Source: Dyadobacter sp. CY312
Lineage (GTDB): Bacteria > Bacteroidota > Bacteroidia > Cytophagales > Spirosomataceae
DNA length: 64,000 nt
Assembly (NCBI RefSeq): GCF_021390535.1
Contig: NZ_JAJUXG010000006.1
Span: 1 to 64,000, forward strand
Direction of reading: 5' to 3'
The position numbers and the translations under genes were made by a program. Each line of letters opens with the position of its first letter. Within the stretch, counting starts at the first letter, position 1. This document shows positions 34,866 to 44,010 of the stretch, piece after piece. The notes beneath the pieces were generated by a model, which saw nothing but the letters and a program-made list of their open reading frames with translations, was not told the DNA's origin and did not search any database.

Positions 34866-37800
34866 TCAAAAACCAACATTAATACCAACCAAAATTGTAC
34901 GTGGTTGAGGGGCTGTGTAAAAGTCAGTTCCCAAGGCAAATTTTAAATCTTTCTCGCTCATATCATCGGTATTTACTTCTGGATCCCATCCTTTATACTT
35001 GGTGAAGGTTGCGAGATTCATTGCAGATACGTAAAGTCTTATACGGTCCATTTTCATACGTCCAAGCAATTTAGCAGGCAGGTTGTATCCTAATGTCAAT
35101 GATCGTAGACGTAGATAGGATCCGTCATAGATGTATCTTGTAGATGCCTGATTTCCATTACTTCTATAAAAACGAGCTTCAGGAACATCAGTTTTTTTGT
35201 TTTGAGGAGTCCACGCATTGAGCTGATCAGAAGTTTGGTTGTCTTCGTAAATTCCATTAGCTGATGAATACTGGCCAACTCCATAGAAGTTGATTTTGTT
35301 ACCGGCAACTCCATTAAAGAATATATTCAAATCGAAACCTTTGTACGCAAAAGTGTTTGTGATACCTCCAAGTACTTTTGGGTTAGGATTTCCTGCCACT
35401 ACGCGCTGCGCAGAGTTATAACCACTATTTGTTACAGTTGATCTGTCAAGGGTACCATCTGCGTTAGTACTGTTTTTATAAAAAAGTGCATCTCCATTAT
35501 TCTCATCTACACCCGCATATTCAACTGTATAGAAAACGCCAACTGGCTGTCCTTCCATCACACGGCTCATATTTCTCAAACCGCCTTCTATAATTTGTCC
35601 CTGAATATCAGTAACCTCGTTTTTATTGGTTGCAATATTGAAGGAAGTATTCCATTTGAAGCTTCCCACAGTATTTTGCGTATTCAACACAAATTCGAAA
35701 CCTTTATTTTGAAGCTTGCCAATGTTACTGACTTTGGTTGAAAAACCTGATGTAGCAGGAACATTGACCTCAAAGAGGAGTCCGCTTGTAAATTTTTCGT
35801 AGTAATCAATTTCCCCATTGATACGGTTGTTGAATAGACCGAAATCAACACCGAAGTCTGCCTGAGTAGTAGTTTCCCAGCGAAGATCAGGATTGCCTAT
35901 CTGAGATGGACGCTGACCTGCCGCTCCCGCATATCCTGCGTCCCCAGAAAACAATCCGAGTTGCGGAAAATCACCTATTTCCGAGTTGCCTGTTTTGCCA
36001 TAGCTGGCTCTTAATTTCAGGAAACTCACAGCATTGCTATTTTTGAGGAAGTTTTCCTCAGTAAGTACCCATCCCGCTGATACAGAGGGGAAGAATCCAT
36101 AACGTGAATTAGCTCCAAAACGAGAAGAGCCGTCAACCCGTGCACTTGCTGATAGTAAATATTTGTCGGAGAATTTGTAGTTAAGGCGTAAAAAGTACGA
36201 AAGAAAGCGATAGTTGGTTTCGCTTGAACTTCCTCCTGATTTTGTGGCCGCACTTGCTATTTTTTTATAGGAATCAGATGGGAATTGGGTTCCTTCTGTA
36301 AAGCTGAATTTGGACTGGGACTCTTGATAAGACATTCCTAATACCCCGCTAATCCCATGCAGCCCTAACGTTTTGTCGTATGAAAAAAAGTTATTTGTAT
36401 TGTAGTTTGTTACAAATGTGCCATAATTGTTACCAAGTCCATTACTTGCAGCACTTACGTTTCTAACGTTTTGACTTTGATAATAGCCTTCCTCATTTTG
36501 ATTCAAAAGATCTATCCCTAATTCACTCCTGAATTTCAGTTCAGGAGTGAAACTGATCTGGCCGTATGCATTGGTTAGATTTCGAAAAGAGGTTGCAACG
36601 AAACTGGCATAGTTAATTGATATCATTGGATTGAAGTACAATGGCAGACCGGTATCTCCAGGAGGGGTTCCGGTAACCAGGCCTGTTTCCGAATCTGTAA
36701 ATGGAGTAAGCGGGGTAAGAGCTGCCATTTGCAGAGGATTTGAGAATGCATTGTCTCCTGGAAGCCTATGGTTTACAGTTCTTGCAAGCCCCATGGAAAC
36801 ACCAATTTGCAGCCATTTATAAGCTTGGTGATCCAGATTCATTCGTGTTGAAATACGATTCAGCTTATTACCTACCAGAATTCCTTTTTGGCCTAAATAT
36901 TGTCCTGACAAAAAGAATTTGGTCTTGTCGGTCCCTCCGTTCAGTTGTAAATCAAGCTGTTGCATTGGACCCTTTTGGAATGCCTGATCTTGCCAATTGT
37001 AGTCCCGTTGTTGAGGGGTGTTGTAGGTTCCCATGCTGTAGTATTCCAAAAAACCACCTTCTCCCAACATATAGTTTGACCAGTAGTTAGGATCATCGGG
37101 ATCGTTGTCTATGCGATCGCGTGTTGCAGTAGCCTGGCTATAGAACTTTACATATTCATCCGCATTTAAAAAGTCGACCCGCCTTTTTGCCTCGGAAACA
37201 CCCATTTGGTAATTTACACTAACATTGGTTTTGCCAGCCTTACCTCTTTTTGTAGTGATCAATACAACACCATTTGCAGCTCTTGAACCGTAAATTGCAC
37301 CTGCTGATGCGTCTTTAAGGATTTCGATAGATTCGATATCATTCGAATTAATGTCAGCAATAGGATTTGTTGCACCTCCATTATTGCTTTGGTCGGATGT
37401 TGTGATGGGCATTCCGTCGACTACATATAGTGGCTGACTACTTGCACTTATAGAAGAATTTCCTCGTACCCTTACATTGATTGCCTGACCTAGCTTTCCG
37501 CTTCCGCTATTGACATAAACGCCTGCTGCTCTTCCCTGAAGTGCCGCATCAACACTTGCAACAGGCATATTTTGGATTTCCGTGCCTTTTACCTGGGCAA
37601 TGTTTCCAGTTAAATCCCGCTTGATCTGAGAGCCAAAACCCGTAACCACCACTTCATCCAAACTACGTGTGTCGCTGGCTAATTGTACGTCAATAACGCT
37701 TTGGTTCGCAACCGCGATTTCCTTTGATACTGTCCCTACAAAGCTGAATATTAATATTGATGTAGATGAACTTACTTGAATAGAATACTTGCCCTCAGAA

Positions 37801-37967
37801 TCTGTTTGTGTTCCGTTGCTTGATCCTTTTTCCTGTACAGTTGCGCCAGCCAATAGGGATTCATCTTCCGATGATGATACCTTTCCGGTGATAATTATAC
37901 TCTGTCCATAACTTGACCAGCATATGCTTAAAGTAATAAACAGAATTAATAGAAGATTTTTTTTCAT
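34866..37967 (-). CDS. SusC/RagA family TonB-linked outer-membrane protein (second system)
   Basis: A 1033-residue TonB-dependent transporter. A signal peptide (CWSSYGQS) is followed by a regulatory-like beta domain (LLAGATVQEKGSSNGTQTDS), a plug (SLDEVVVTGFGSQIKRDLTG; ILKDASAGAIYGSRAANGVV) and a beta-barrel ending in ILVGINVGF. The frame is open to 38006, but the ATG at 37967 starts the signal peptide. It is paired with the SusD-like gene 30 nt downstream. It differs clearly from the first SusC in sequence and length, so it is not a recent duplicate. Confidence 0.93.
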   Translation of the reverse strand: MKKNLLLILFITLSICWSSYGQSIIITGKVSSSEDESLLAGATVQEKGSSNGTQTDSEGKYSIQVSSSTSILIFSFVGTVSKEIAVANQSVIDVQLASDTRSLDEVVVTGFGSQIKRDLTGNIAQVKGTEIQNMPVASVDAALQGRAAGVYVNSGSGKLGQAINVRVRGNSSISASSQPLYVVDGMPITTSDQSNNGGATNPIADINSNDIESIEILKDASAGAIYGSRAANGVVLITTKRGKAGKTNVSVNYQMGVSEAKRRVDFLNADEYVKFYSQATATRDRIDNDPDDPNYWSNYMLGEGGFLEYYSMGTYNTPQQRDYNWQDQAFQKGPMQQLDLQLNGGTDKTKFFLSGQYLGQKGILVGNKLNRISTRMNLDHQAYKWLQIGVSMGLARTVNHRLPGDNAFSNPLQMAALTPLTPFTDSETGLVTGTPPGDTGLPLYFNPMISINYASFVATSFRNLTNAYGQISFTPELKFRSELGIDLLNQNEEGYYQSQNVRNVSAASNGLGNNYGTFVTNYNTNNFFSYDKTLGLHGISGVLGMSYQESQSKFSFTEGTQFPSDSYKKIASAATKSGGSSSETNYRFLSYFLRLNYKFSDKYLLSASARVDGSSRFGANSRYGFFPSVSAGWVLTEENFLKNSNAVSFLKLRASYGKTGNSEIGDFPQLGLFSGDAGYAGAAGQRPSQIGNPDLRWETTTQADFGVDFGLFNNRINGEIDYYEKFTSGLLFEVNVPATSGFSTKVSNIGKLQNKGFEFVLNTQNTVGSFKWNTSFNIATNKNEVTDIQGQIIEGGLRNMSRVMEGQPVGVFYTVEYAGVDENNGDALFYKNSTNADGTLDRSTVTNSGYNSAQRVVAGNPNPKVLGGITNTFAYKGFDLNIFFNGVAGNKINFYGVGQYSSANGIYEDNQTSDQLNAWTPQNKKTDVPEARFYRSNGNQASTRYIYDGSYLRLRSLTLGYNLPAKLLGRMKMDRIRLYVSAMNLATFTKYKGWDPEVNTDDMSEKDLKFALGTDFYTAPQPRTILVGINVGF

Positions 37968-38003
37968 AAATATTTGATTTGGTGTTATGGTTAAATTGTA
38001 AAA

Positions 38004-38033
38004 CAAATATATAGTAATTGCTTTAACAACAAG
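38004..38033 (-). promoter_or_regulatory. Putative promoter of the second SusCD operon
   Basis: On the minus strand TATATTTG (38011-38004) matches TAnnTTTG, with CTTG (38033-38030) 18 nt upstream as a near -33 match. The leader to the ATG at 37967 would be about 30 nt. Confidence 0.45.
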
Positions 38034-38159
38034 ATGATTGTTGCTATTCTTTGTGAATTGTGTATTTTTTTGTTTGGATTTGATTGCGAAAGATTGAAAA
38101 TGTTACTTCGTCCCTGAGGCAAGTTATTTATCCTTGCTATATCCAATCGATTGCATAAC

Positions 38160-38924
38160 CTACCAATACTTTCCATTCTTTCTTGCAAACCAGAATCCGC
38201 GCCAAAAAATGAAGAGGTGATTGATTATAGTTGGGATCAAACCGAAATGTTTTCGGAGAACTGAGAAACGGTCGAGTAGGGAGCGTCGGTGATTCTGAAC
38301 GGAAGTTCCGCCGAGTAGATATTTACAAAGAATGAAATTCAGCAGTTGGGTGCGACCGGCATTTTTAATGCAGCTGATTTCCCAGTCAATATCTGCACTC
38401 AGGTTGGTGATGTCGTACTGAGGAGCGATGCTTTTTTTTGCAATAAATGACTGATGGCATACCCTCATACCTGTTGCGAAATCCTGCCATTTTAAATTTT
38501 GAGGCAATTGATGTGGCGTGAATTTGCTTCTTAATCCCACTTCGGCACCGTTTTCCAGCACAAACATGGCGTCGCTGTAATAGATGTCAGCATCGCTCGT
38601 GATATTTTCTATCAGTTGGGTCAGGACGCGCGGGTCATACACTTCATCACCGGCATTTAAAAACCAGATATACTTTCCGGTGGCAAGGTTGAGTCCTTTG
38701 TTCATGGCATCGTAAAGGCCGTGATCCCGCTCAGATACCGTTTGGGTTATAAAGCTGTACTGGTCAGCTATTGCAAGTGTTTCGTCTTTGGAGCCGCCAT
38801 CAATGATCAGATATTCTATTAAACCAGAATCCACGCCACGCAAAGCATCCTGAACACTATGAAGTGTTCTGCCGAGAAATTTCTCAGCATTATAGGTGAT
38901 CGTGACGATGGTAATTAATGACAT
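38160..38924 (-). CDS. Glycosyltransferase family 2
   Basis: A 254-residue GT-A glycosyltransferase. The N-terminal nucleotide-sugar motif is SLITIVTITYNAEKFLGRTL, then YLIIDGGSKDETLAIADQYS and the metal-binding segment YIWFLNAGDEVYD. It should transfer a sugar in surface polysaccharide synthesis. Its ATG overlaps the stop of the preceding glycosyltransferase by 1 nt (TAATG), which indicates translational coupling. It is the last gene of this short minus-strand operon. Confidence 0.9.
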   Translation of the reverse strand: MSLITIVTITYNAEKFLGRTLHSVQDALRGVDSGLIEYLIIDGGSKDETLAIADQYSFITQTVSERDHGLYDAMNKGLNLATGKYIWFLNAGDEVYDPRVLTQLIENITSDADIYYSDAMFVLENGAEVGLRSKFTPHQLPQNLKWQDFATGMRVCHQSFIAKKSIAPQYDITNLSADIDWEISCIKNAGRTQLLNFILCKYLLGGTSVQNHRRSLLDRFSVLRKHFGLIPTIINHLFIFWRGFWFARKNGKYW

Positions 38925-40186
38925 TATACTTCCGTTTTATTTTTCAGCAAAATCTCATACAGCTTGCTATATTGGGTTGTTACCACTTTTTCGGAATAAC
39001 TATCCATCACTTTTTTGCGTGCCGATTCTGAAATTTTTCCTAAAAAGTTTTCTCTGATCACCCAACTTATTCCCTCAGAAAGTGATTCGGACGATTTAAG
39101 TTCTGCAACATAGCCATTCACTTGGTGGTTGATCATTTCGGGAATGCCGCCGGTAGCAAATCCAACTGCCGGTGTGCCGCAAGCCATCGCTTCCATAATT
39201 GTATTGGGCAGGTTGTCTTCCAGCGAAGGCACCACGATCATGTCCGCTGCATTGTAAACTTTCACCATTTGTTGCGGTTCCGATATTTTTCCAAGATAAT
39301 GCACCGGTGTAGGGAATGAATCGAAACTGTTACCGGTTGCCTTTCCGAAAATGAGTACTTCCGCATCATCGTGCTGTTGGGCGTAATTTTCCAGGGCTTC
39401 TTTGAAGTAGAGAAAACCTTTTCTTGGATCCTGCGTATTGGCACCGGCAAAAAGAATCAGCTTTTTATCAACGGGCAAGCCAAGTTCATTTCTGATCTCG
39501 GCCTTGTTTAAAGGCTGAAACAGGTTGGTGTCAATGCAGTTTGGTATATTAAGTGCCGGGATATTTTGAGTAAGGGCAGCCTTTCTCGTCAGTTCGGTAA
39601 GCCAGTTGCTGGGCGAAACCAATACCATATTGGTGTTTTTATACAAAGCAGCCTTTTCTTCAAATTGTGAAAAAGAGATGTCGTACTGACCCGGTTTGGC
39701 AAGATAGGGACAGTACTGACAATGGCTTAAATAATTATCGCAGCCCCGACTGTAATGACAGCCTCCGGTAAACGCCCACATATCATGCAAAGTCCATACG
39801 ATGGGTTTGCCAAGAGAAAATAATTTTTCAAGAGAGACGATCGACAAAAAACCAAAGTTGATCCAGTGAAGATGGATAATGTCCGCTTTCTGAACCAATG
39901 GATGTTTGCTGATGTCGGCTCCGGCAGCGGCCGGTGAAAATGCAAAACGTATGCTGCTATCTTTTTCGTAAGGGAGAAAATGAAGCCGTTCGGATACAAA
40001 TCTGAAAAAAGCGACTCTTGAATCCCACTTGGAAGTTGCCAGTGCCTTTACATTTTCTTCTTGATTACTTACTTCCGGAATCAACATCCATGAATCTTCA
40101 CCGGAACGAAGCAGGGCACGATGCAGTCGCGTTGCCGCAACTCCGGCTCCTCCTTCCAAATGAAACGTACTGAGATGAAGAATCAT
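38924..40186 (-). CDS. Glycosyltransferase family 4
   Basis: A 420-residue GT-B glycosyltransferase. The N-terminal half has LHLSTFHLEGGAGVAATRLH and IHLHWINFGFLS; the C-terminal donor-binding domain has LILFAGANTQDPRKGF, VHYLGKISEPQQM and the E-x7-E motif region EAMACGTPAVGFATGGIPE. The frame extends upstream through a TTG to 40216, but the ATG at 40186 matches the family start (M-I-L-H-L-S). The stop overlaps the next gene's start by 1 nt. Confidence 0.92.
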   Translation of the reverse strand: MILHLSTFHLEGGAGVAATRLHRALLRSGEDSWMLIPEVSNQEENVKALATSKWDSRVAFFRFVSERLHFLPYEKDSSIRFAFSPAAAGADISKHPLVQKADIIHLHWINFGFLSIVSLEKLFSLGKPIVWTLHDMWAFTGGCHYSRGCDNYLSHCQYCPYLAKPGQYDISFSQFEEKAALYKNTNMVLVSPSNWLTELTRKAALTQNIPALNIPNCIDTNLFQPLNKAEIRNELGLPVDKKLILFAGANTQDPRKGFLYFKEALENYAQQHDDAEVLIFGKATGNSFDSFPTPVHYLGKISEPQQMVKVYNAADMIVVPSLEDNLPNTIMEAMACGTPAVGFATGGIPEMINHQVNGYVAELKSSESLSEGISWVIRENFLGKISESARKKVMDSYSEKVVTTQYSKLYEILLKNKTEV

Positions 40187-40250
40187 ATTTTTTGTTGAAT
40201 CCTGAATGAAGAGCAAAAATGAATTTCATTCACGCATCGACTTACGACGG

Positions 40251-40258
40251 CAAAATTA
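40251..40258 (-). promoter_or_regulatory. Putative -7 box of the glycosyltransferase pair
   Basis: Minus-strand TAATTTTG, an exact TAnnTTTG match, 65 nt before the ATG at 40186. No clean TTTG at the expected spacing, so moderate support only. Confidence 0.4.
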
Positions 40259-40459
40259 AAGAGTTCTGGCGTTTATTCATTTTTATTCAGGAAAAGTAAT
40301 TTATTCCTTCATACTTCATAGGAACAAAATAGAATACCGTCTCCCGGTTTTACAGAAACTATAAACATTGAGTTGCATGATTCAATTCAGATTCCTGCAA
40401 AATTTCCTGTTCAAGATTAATATGTATAGTTTTATACTTTGTTATAAAAATTACGATAC

Positions 40460-41728
40460 ATGTTGTCAGAAGTTGCTGCAAGTAAGATTGCAATCATAGG
40501 TCTTGGTTACGTTGGATTACCCCTGGCGGTGGAATTTAGCCGTAAATACCCTGTCCTGGGTTTTGATATTAACCGTGAAAGGATTGAGGAATTAAAAGCA
40601 GGTTATGATCGTACTCAGGAAATTTCAGAACAGGATTTTCAGCGTGTTCAGGATCTTGCTTTCTCTGGTGATACTGATTCATTAAGGGCATACAATACGT
40701 ACATCGTTACTGTACCAACACCGATAGATAATTATAAAAAGCCTGATTTAGGTCCGCTTTTGAAAGCCAGCCAGACGGTAGGGAGCGTGTTGAAAAAAGG
40801 TGACATCGTGATATATGAGTCGACGGTTTACCCTGGCTGTACAGAGGAAGACTGTGTTCCGGTGCTTGAAAAAGCCAGTGGGTTAAAATACAACGTCGAT
40901 TTCTTTTGCGGCTATTCTCCAGAACGGATTAACCCGGGAGACAAAGTCAATACTCTTACCAAGATCAAAAAGGTAACTTCTGGGTCCAATCCGGCGGTGG
41001 CAACGCTGGTTGATGCATTATATGGATCTATTATTGAAGCCGGAACATATCTTGCTTCCAGCATTAAGGTAGCCGAGGCTTCCAAAGCCATTGAAAATGC
41101 ACAGCGCGATGTGAATATTTCCTTCGTTAATGAACTCGCGCTCATTTTTGACCGGATGGGAATCGATACAACCGAAGTGTTGGAAGCTGCCGGAACCAAA
41201 TGGAATTTCCTGAAATACAAACCTGGACTGGTAGGAGGCCACTGTATCGGTGTGGATCCGTATTATCTGGCATATAAAGCCGAATCACTCGGGTACTATC
41301 CACAAGTTATACTTTCCGGTCGCCGGGTGAATGACATGATGGGTGTTTTTGTAGCGAATAAACTGGTTAAACTGTTAATCAAAAAAGGACACAGGGTCGA
41401 AGGAAGTCGTGTGCTGATATTGGGTATTACTTTCAAGGAGAATTGCCCTGATATCAGGAATACACGTGTTGTGGATGTGTATAAGGAGCTGAAAGATTTC
41501 GGTATGCAGGTGGACGTTTACGATCCGTGGGCATCTGCGGAACAGGTTGTTGAAGAATATGATATTGCTCTGGTTGACAAGCCTACTGATAAATATGAAG
41601 CGGTCATTTTAGCCGTATCCCATCAGTCTTTTCAGCAATTGGTTATATCAGATTTTACAAATGAAAAGTCTGTGATCTTCGATTTGAAGTCGACGTTGCC
41701 GAAAGAATCAGTTGATTCGAGGTTGTAA
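40460..41728 (+). CDS. UDP-N-acetylhexosamine 6-dehydrogenase (TviB/WbpO type)
   Basis: A 422-residue nucleotide-sugar dehydrogenase. The NAD-binding motif is IIGLGYVGLPLAVEFS, the mid-domain has YESTVYPGCTEE and GYSPERINPGDK, and the catalytic Cys262 is in GGHCIGVDPYYL. The overall pattern is closest to the VipA/TviB/WbpO branch that makes UDP-GlcNAcA or UDP-GalNAcA, giving an acidic sugar for a capsule or exopolysaccharide. Because the window also has a WecB-type epimerase, a ManNAcA precursor is possible instead. It is the first plus-strand gene of the polysaccharide region. Confidence 0.9.
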   Translation: MLSEVAASKIAIIGLGYVGLPLAVEFSRKYPVLGFDINRERIEELKAGYDRTQEISEQDFQRVQDLAFSGDTDSLRAYNTYIVTVPTPIDNYKKPDLGPLLKASQTVGSVLKKGDIVIYESTVYPGCTEEDCVPVLEKASGLKYNVDFFCGYSPERINPGDKVNTLTKIKKVTSGSNPAVATLVDALYGSIIEAGTYLASSIKVAEASKAIENAQRDVNISFVNELALIFDRMGIDTTEVLEAAGTKWNFLKYKPGLVGGHCIGVDPYYLAYKAESLGYYPQVILSGRRVNDMMGVFVANKLVKLLIKKGHRVEGSRVLILGITFKENCPDIRNTRVVDVYKELKDFGMQVDVYDPWASAEQVVEEYDIALVDKPTDKYEAVILAVSHQSFQQLVISDFTNEKSVIFDLKSTLPKESVDSRL

Positions 41729-41741
41729 GGTTTTAAGTTTC

Positions 41742-41840
41742 AAGGTTTCACGCGAAGCGAAATAAGGTAGGGCAAAGAACGCAAAGAGAAAATTAACTTA
41801 GCGGTCTTTGCCTTTTGTCTTTCCTACTTTGCGTGAGACC
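41742..41840. repeat. Interspersed palindromic repeat, TTCACGCAAAG family (copy 1)
   Basis: Ends GGTTTCACGCGAAG (41745-41758) and CTTTGCGTGAGACC (41827-41840) are inverted repeats; inside, GGGCAAAGAACGCAAAGAG pairs with GCGGTCTTTGCC. The same element, in the same orientation, is at 42986-43084. Confidence 0.8.
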
Positions 41841-41929
41841 TTCACTCACAGAATTAAAGAGCTGTGGCATTAACCTTATTTTTGATCAGAAAAAGTATAT
41901 TTACCCAAATTTCGGTGAATAGAAAAACA

Positions 41930-42838
41930 ATGTCTACAGAGAAAAAAAGTCACGAGGCGCATTCTGGGTGGTATGAAGTTCAATATGCTACAAAAGAAGC
42001 TCAGGAAAAAGCGATTACAGACTGGAAATACGATCAGGATAATAATACCATCAACAACTGGATACACAATAGGTTACTTGCCTTCGCAAATCCGTTTGTG
42101 AATGAAAAAAAGAACTGGCTAACAGTTGGGGATGGATATGGTTTCGATGCTAATTTCTTTTTCAGAAAAGGGCAGGATGTTACAGCCTCCGACATTGCTG
42201 GTACCTTTCTGCCTCTCTCCCAAAGTCAGGGGCTTTTTGAAAAATATGCTATTGAAAATGCAGAAAACCTGACCTTTGCCGATAATACTTTCGATTACGT
42301 CTTCGTAAAAGAGGCATATCATCATTTTCCCCGTCCATACATGGCAGTTTACGAAATGCTGAGAGTGGCCAAAGATGCAGTAATTTTGGTTGAGCCACAC
42401 GATCCTATTTCCAAGATGCCGTTACTTCTGGCCATGAGAAACATCTTCGATCGCTTTGATACTTCCCTGTTACAAAAATATTGGAAAAACCGTTATTCAT
42501 TTGAAGAGGTGGGTAACTATGTATTCAAATTATCAGAAAGAGAGATAGACAAGCTCGCAAACGGAATCGGGCTTCCAATGGTTGCTTTTAAGGGTATTAA
42601 TAATAACTATTGGAAACCGGACATAGCCAAGGAGAAAGCAGACGATTCTTCACCAGCCTTTAAAAAAATTAAGAGAAAACTGTCGTGGCATAACTTTCTG
42701 ACCAAATGCTCTCTAATGCCTTCACAGGTATTGTGTGCCGTAATTTTCAAAAAGATGCCTTCCGAAAAGGTCATAGAAGCAATGAGGAGCGATGGCTTCC
42801 AAATACATGTTTTTCCGGTAAACCCTTATTCGAGGTAG
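41930..42838 (+). CDS. Class I SAM-dependent methyltransferase
   Basis: A 302-residue methyltransferase of the Methyltransf_11 type. The SAM motif I region is WLTVGDGYGFDANFFF, followed by DVTASDIAGTFLP and, in motif II, TFADNTFDYVFVKEAYHHFP. I chose the ATG at 41930 (M-S-T-E-K-K-S) rather than an upstream GTG at 41864. Its location between two copies of the same repeat, inside the polysaccharide region, suggests it modifies a sugar or lipid carrier, or is a late addition to the locus. Substrate unknown. Confidence 0.85.
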   Translation: MSTEKKSHEAHSGWYEVQYATKEAQEKAITDWKYDQDNNTINNWIHNRLLAFANPFVNEKKNWLTVGDGYGFDANFFFRKGQDVTASDIAGTFLPLSQSQGLFEKYAIENAENLTFADNTFDYVFVKEAYHHFPRPYMAVYEMLRVAKDAVILVEPHDPISKMPLLLAMRNIFDRFDTSLLQKYWKNRYSFEEVGNYVFKLSEREIDKLANGIGLPMVAFKGINNNYWKPDIAKEKADDSSPAFKKIKRKLSWHNFLTKCSLMPSQVLCAVIFKKMPSEKVIEAMRSDGFQIHVFPVNPYSR

Positions 42839-42985
42839 AGTTCTGCTGATCGCAATTGGCGTGTTTTATGCAGGTAAGCAATGTTATATTGTTTTTAGCA
42901 ACACAACATATCCAGACCCTTTGATTGGAAGCTCTTGCTATTTTGATCCGAAATTAGTCTTGCTTCCGATTTTGAAGTGAATCTA

Positions 42986-43084
42986 AGTTTCACGCAAAGC
43001 AAAATAAGGTAGGGCAAAGAGTGCAAAGAGAAATTAATCTTAGCGGTCTTTGCTTTTTTTCTTCCCTGCTTTGCGTGAACCTTA
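42986..43084. repeat. Interspersed palindromic repeat, TTCACGCAAAG family (copy 2)
   Basis: AAGTTTCACGCAAAGCA (42986-43002) and TGCTTTGCGTGAACCTT (43068-43084) are inverted ends with one mismatch. Internal sequence AATAAGGTAGGGCAAAGAG and TTAGCGGTCTTTGC matches copy 1 in order and orientation. It ends right before the convergent FkbM gene. Confidence 0.85.
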
Positions 43085-43089
43085 ACATG

Positions 43090-43896
43090 CTACTCTCTCC
43101 ACCCAAAGATATTCAGCTGCAAATCCATCACCTCATTGCCGCGATATTTGTGGTTTACAAAAGGGCGTAACCTATGCTGATTGGTATCAATAAAATAGCG
43201 GAAACCGTTTTCTTCAAAAACACGGATCACATCTGCCAATCCCTGCGTATTGCCTATATAGGAATGGAACTCAACGAAGAGGTTTTTAACATTGCCAAGC
43301 GAATTTTTACAATCTTCCAGAACTTCAATTTCTGCACCTTCAATATCCATTTTCAGGAAGTCAATCGAATTTTCTTTTTCAAGATATTCTTTTAACCTGA
43401 TGGAAGGGATAAGTTTCTTTTCAGCCTTGGAATAAATGGAGGATGAATCGGCCGACTCACTACCAAACCAGATTCCCTCCGTATCTTTCCAAACTGCCTT
43501 TGGGATAATTTCCACACCTTCGACTTTATTTCGTATCAGGTTAGAACGTAGTATCTGTATGATTTCCGGCTCGGCTTCAAAAGCGCTTATTTTTGCATTG
43601 GGGTACAATTCTTTGAAATACAGAACACTCATGCCAACGTTGGCGCCGCAGTCCAGAATAATAGGAGATGGATTGTCGGACTTGAAAAAGTAAAATTCAT
43701 CAGCATAAATCTCTTTGTACTGCCATAAAAATGACATCACGTCCGGCACTTCAAGCTGGTATTTTCCGAAGCTGACATGCGTACGGTTGTGCCGTTTGGC
43801 ATTACCATATTTTAGAAGCAGTTTGATGAATTCTCTGTCACGCGAAGTACGTAACGCCTGAAATGGTTCTTTGAGCAAATAGCGCAGCCAGTACAT
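43090..43896 (-). CDS. FkbM family methyltransferase (first copy)
   Basis: A 268-residue SAM methyltransferase of the FkbM family, usually O-methylating a sugar. Motifs are PIILDCGANVGMSVLYFKEL, ISAFEAEPEIIQILRSNL, IDFLKMDIEGAEIEVLEDC and LFVEFHSYIG. It is on the minus strand, opposite to the flanking polysaccharide genes, and diverges from the glycosyltransferase at 44011. An AATCTTTG sequence about 40 nt upstream on the minus strand is one mismatch from TAnnTTTG. Confidence 0.9.
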   Translation of the reverse strand: MYWLRYLLKEPFQALRTSRDREFIKLLLKYGNAKRHNRTHVSFGKYQLEVPDVMSFLWQYKEIYADEFYFFKSDNPSPIILDCGANVGMSVLYFKELYPNAKISAFEAEPEIIQILRSNLIRNKVEGVEIIPKAVWKDTEGIWFGSESADSSSIYSKAEKKLIPSIRLKEYLEKENSIDFLKMDIEGAEIEVLEDCKNSLGNVKNLFVEFHSYIGNTQGLADVIRVFEENGFRYFIDTNQHRLRPFVNHKYRGNEVMDLQLNIFGWRE

Positions 43897-43975
43897 GAAA
43901 TTGGATTATGCATTTAATTTCGGGGCGAAGATAGGGCAAAGATTGAAGCCGACCTTAAAATTACTTTGGTTTGTG

Positions 43976-43983
43976 TACTTTTG
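43976..43983 (+). promoter_or_regulatory. Putative -7 box of the 44011 glycosyltransferase
   Basis: TACTTTTG matches TAnnTTTG; predicted leader about 20-25 nt. No good -33 TTTG at normal spacing. Confidence 0.4.
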
Positions 43984-44010
43984 CAGCAAGTATCCAATTT
44001 GATCTGGCGC

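Noticed and set aside
41742..43084. Composite transposon around the methyltransferase gene
   Set aside because: The flanking elements are under 100 bp, carry no transposase, and no target-site duplication was seen.
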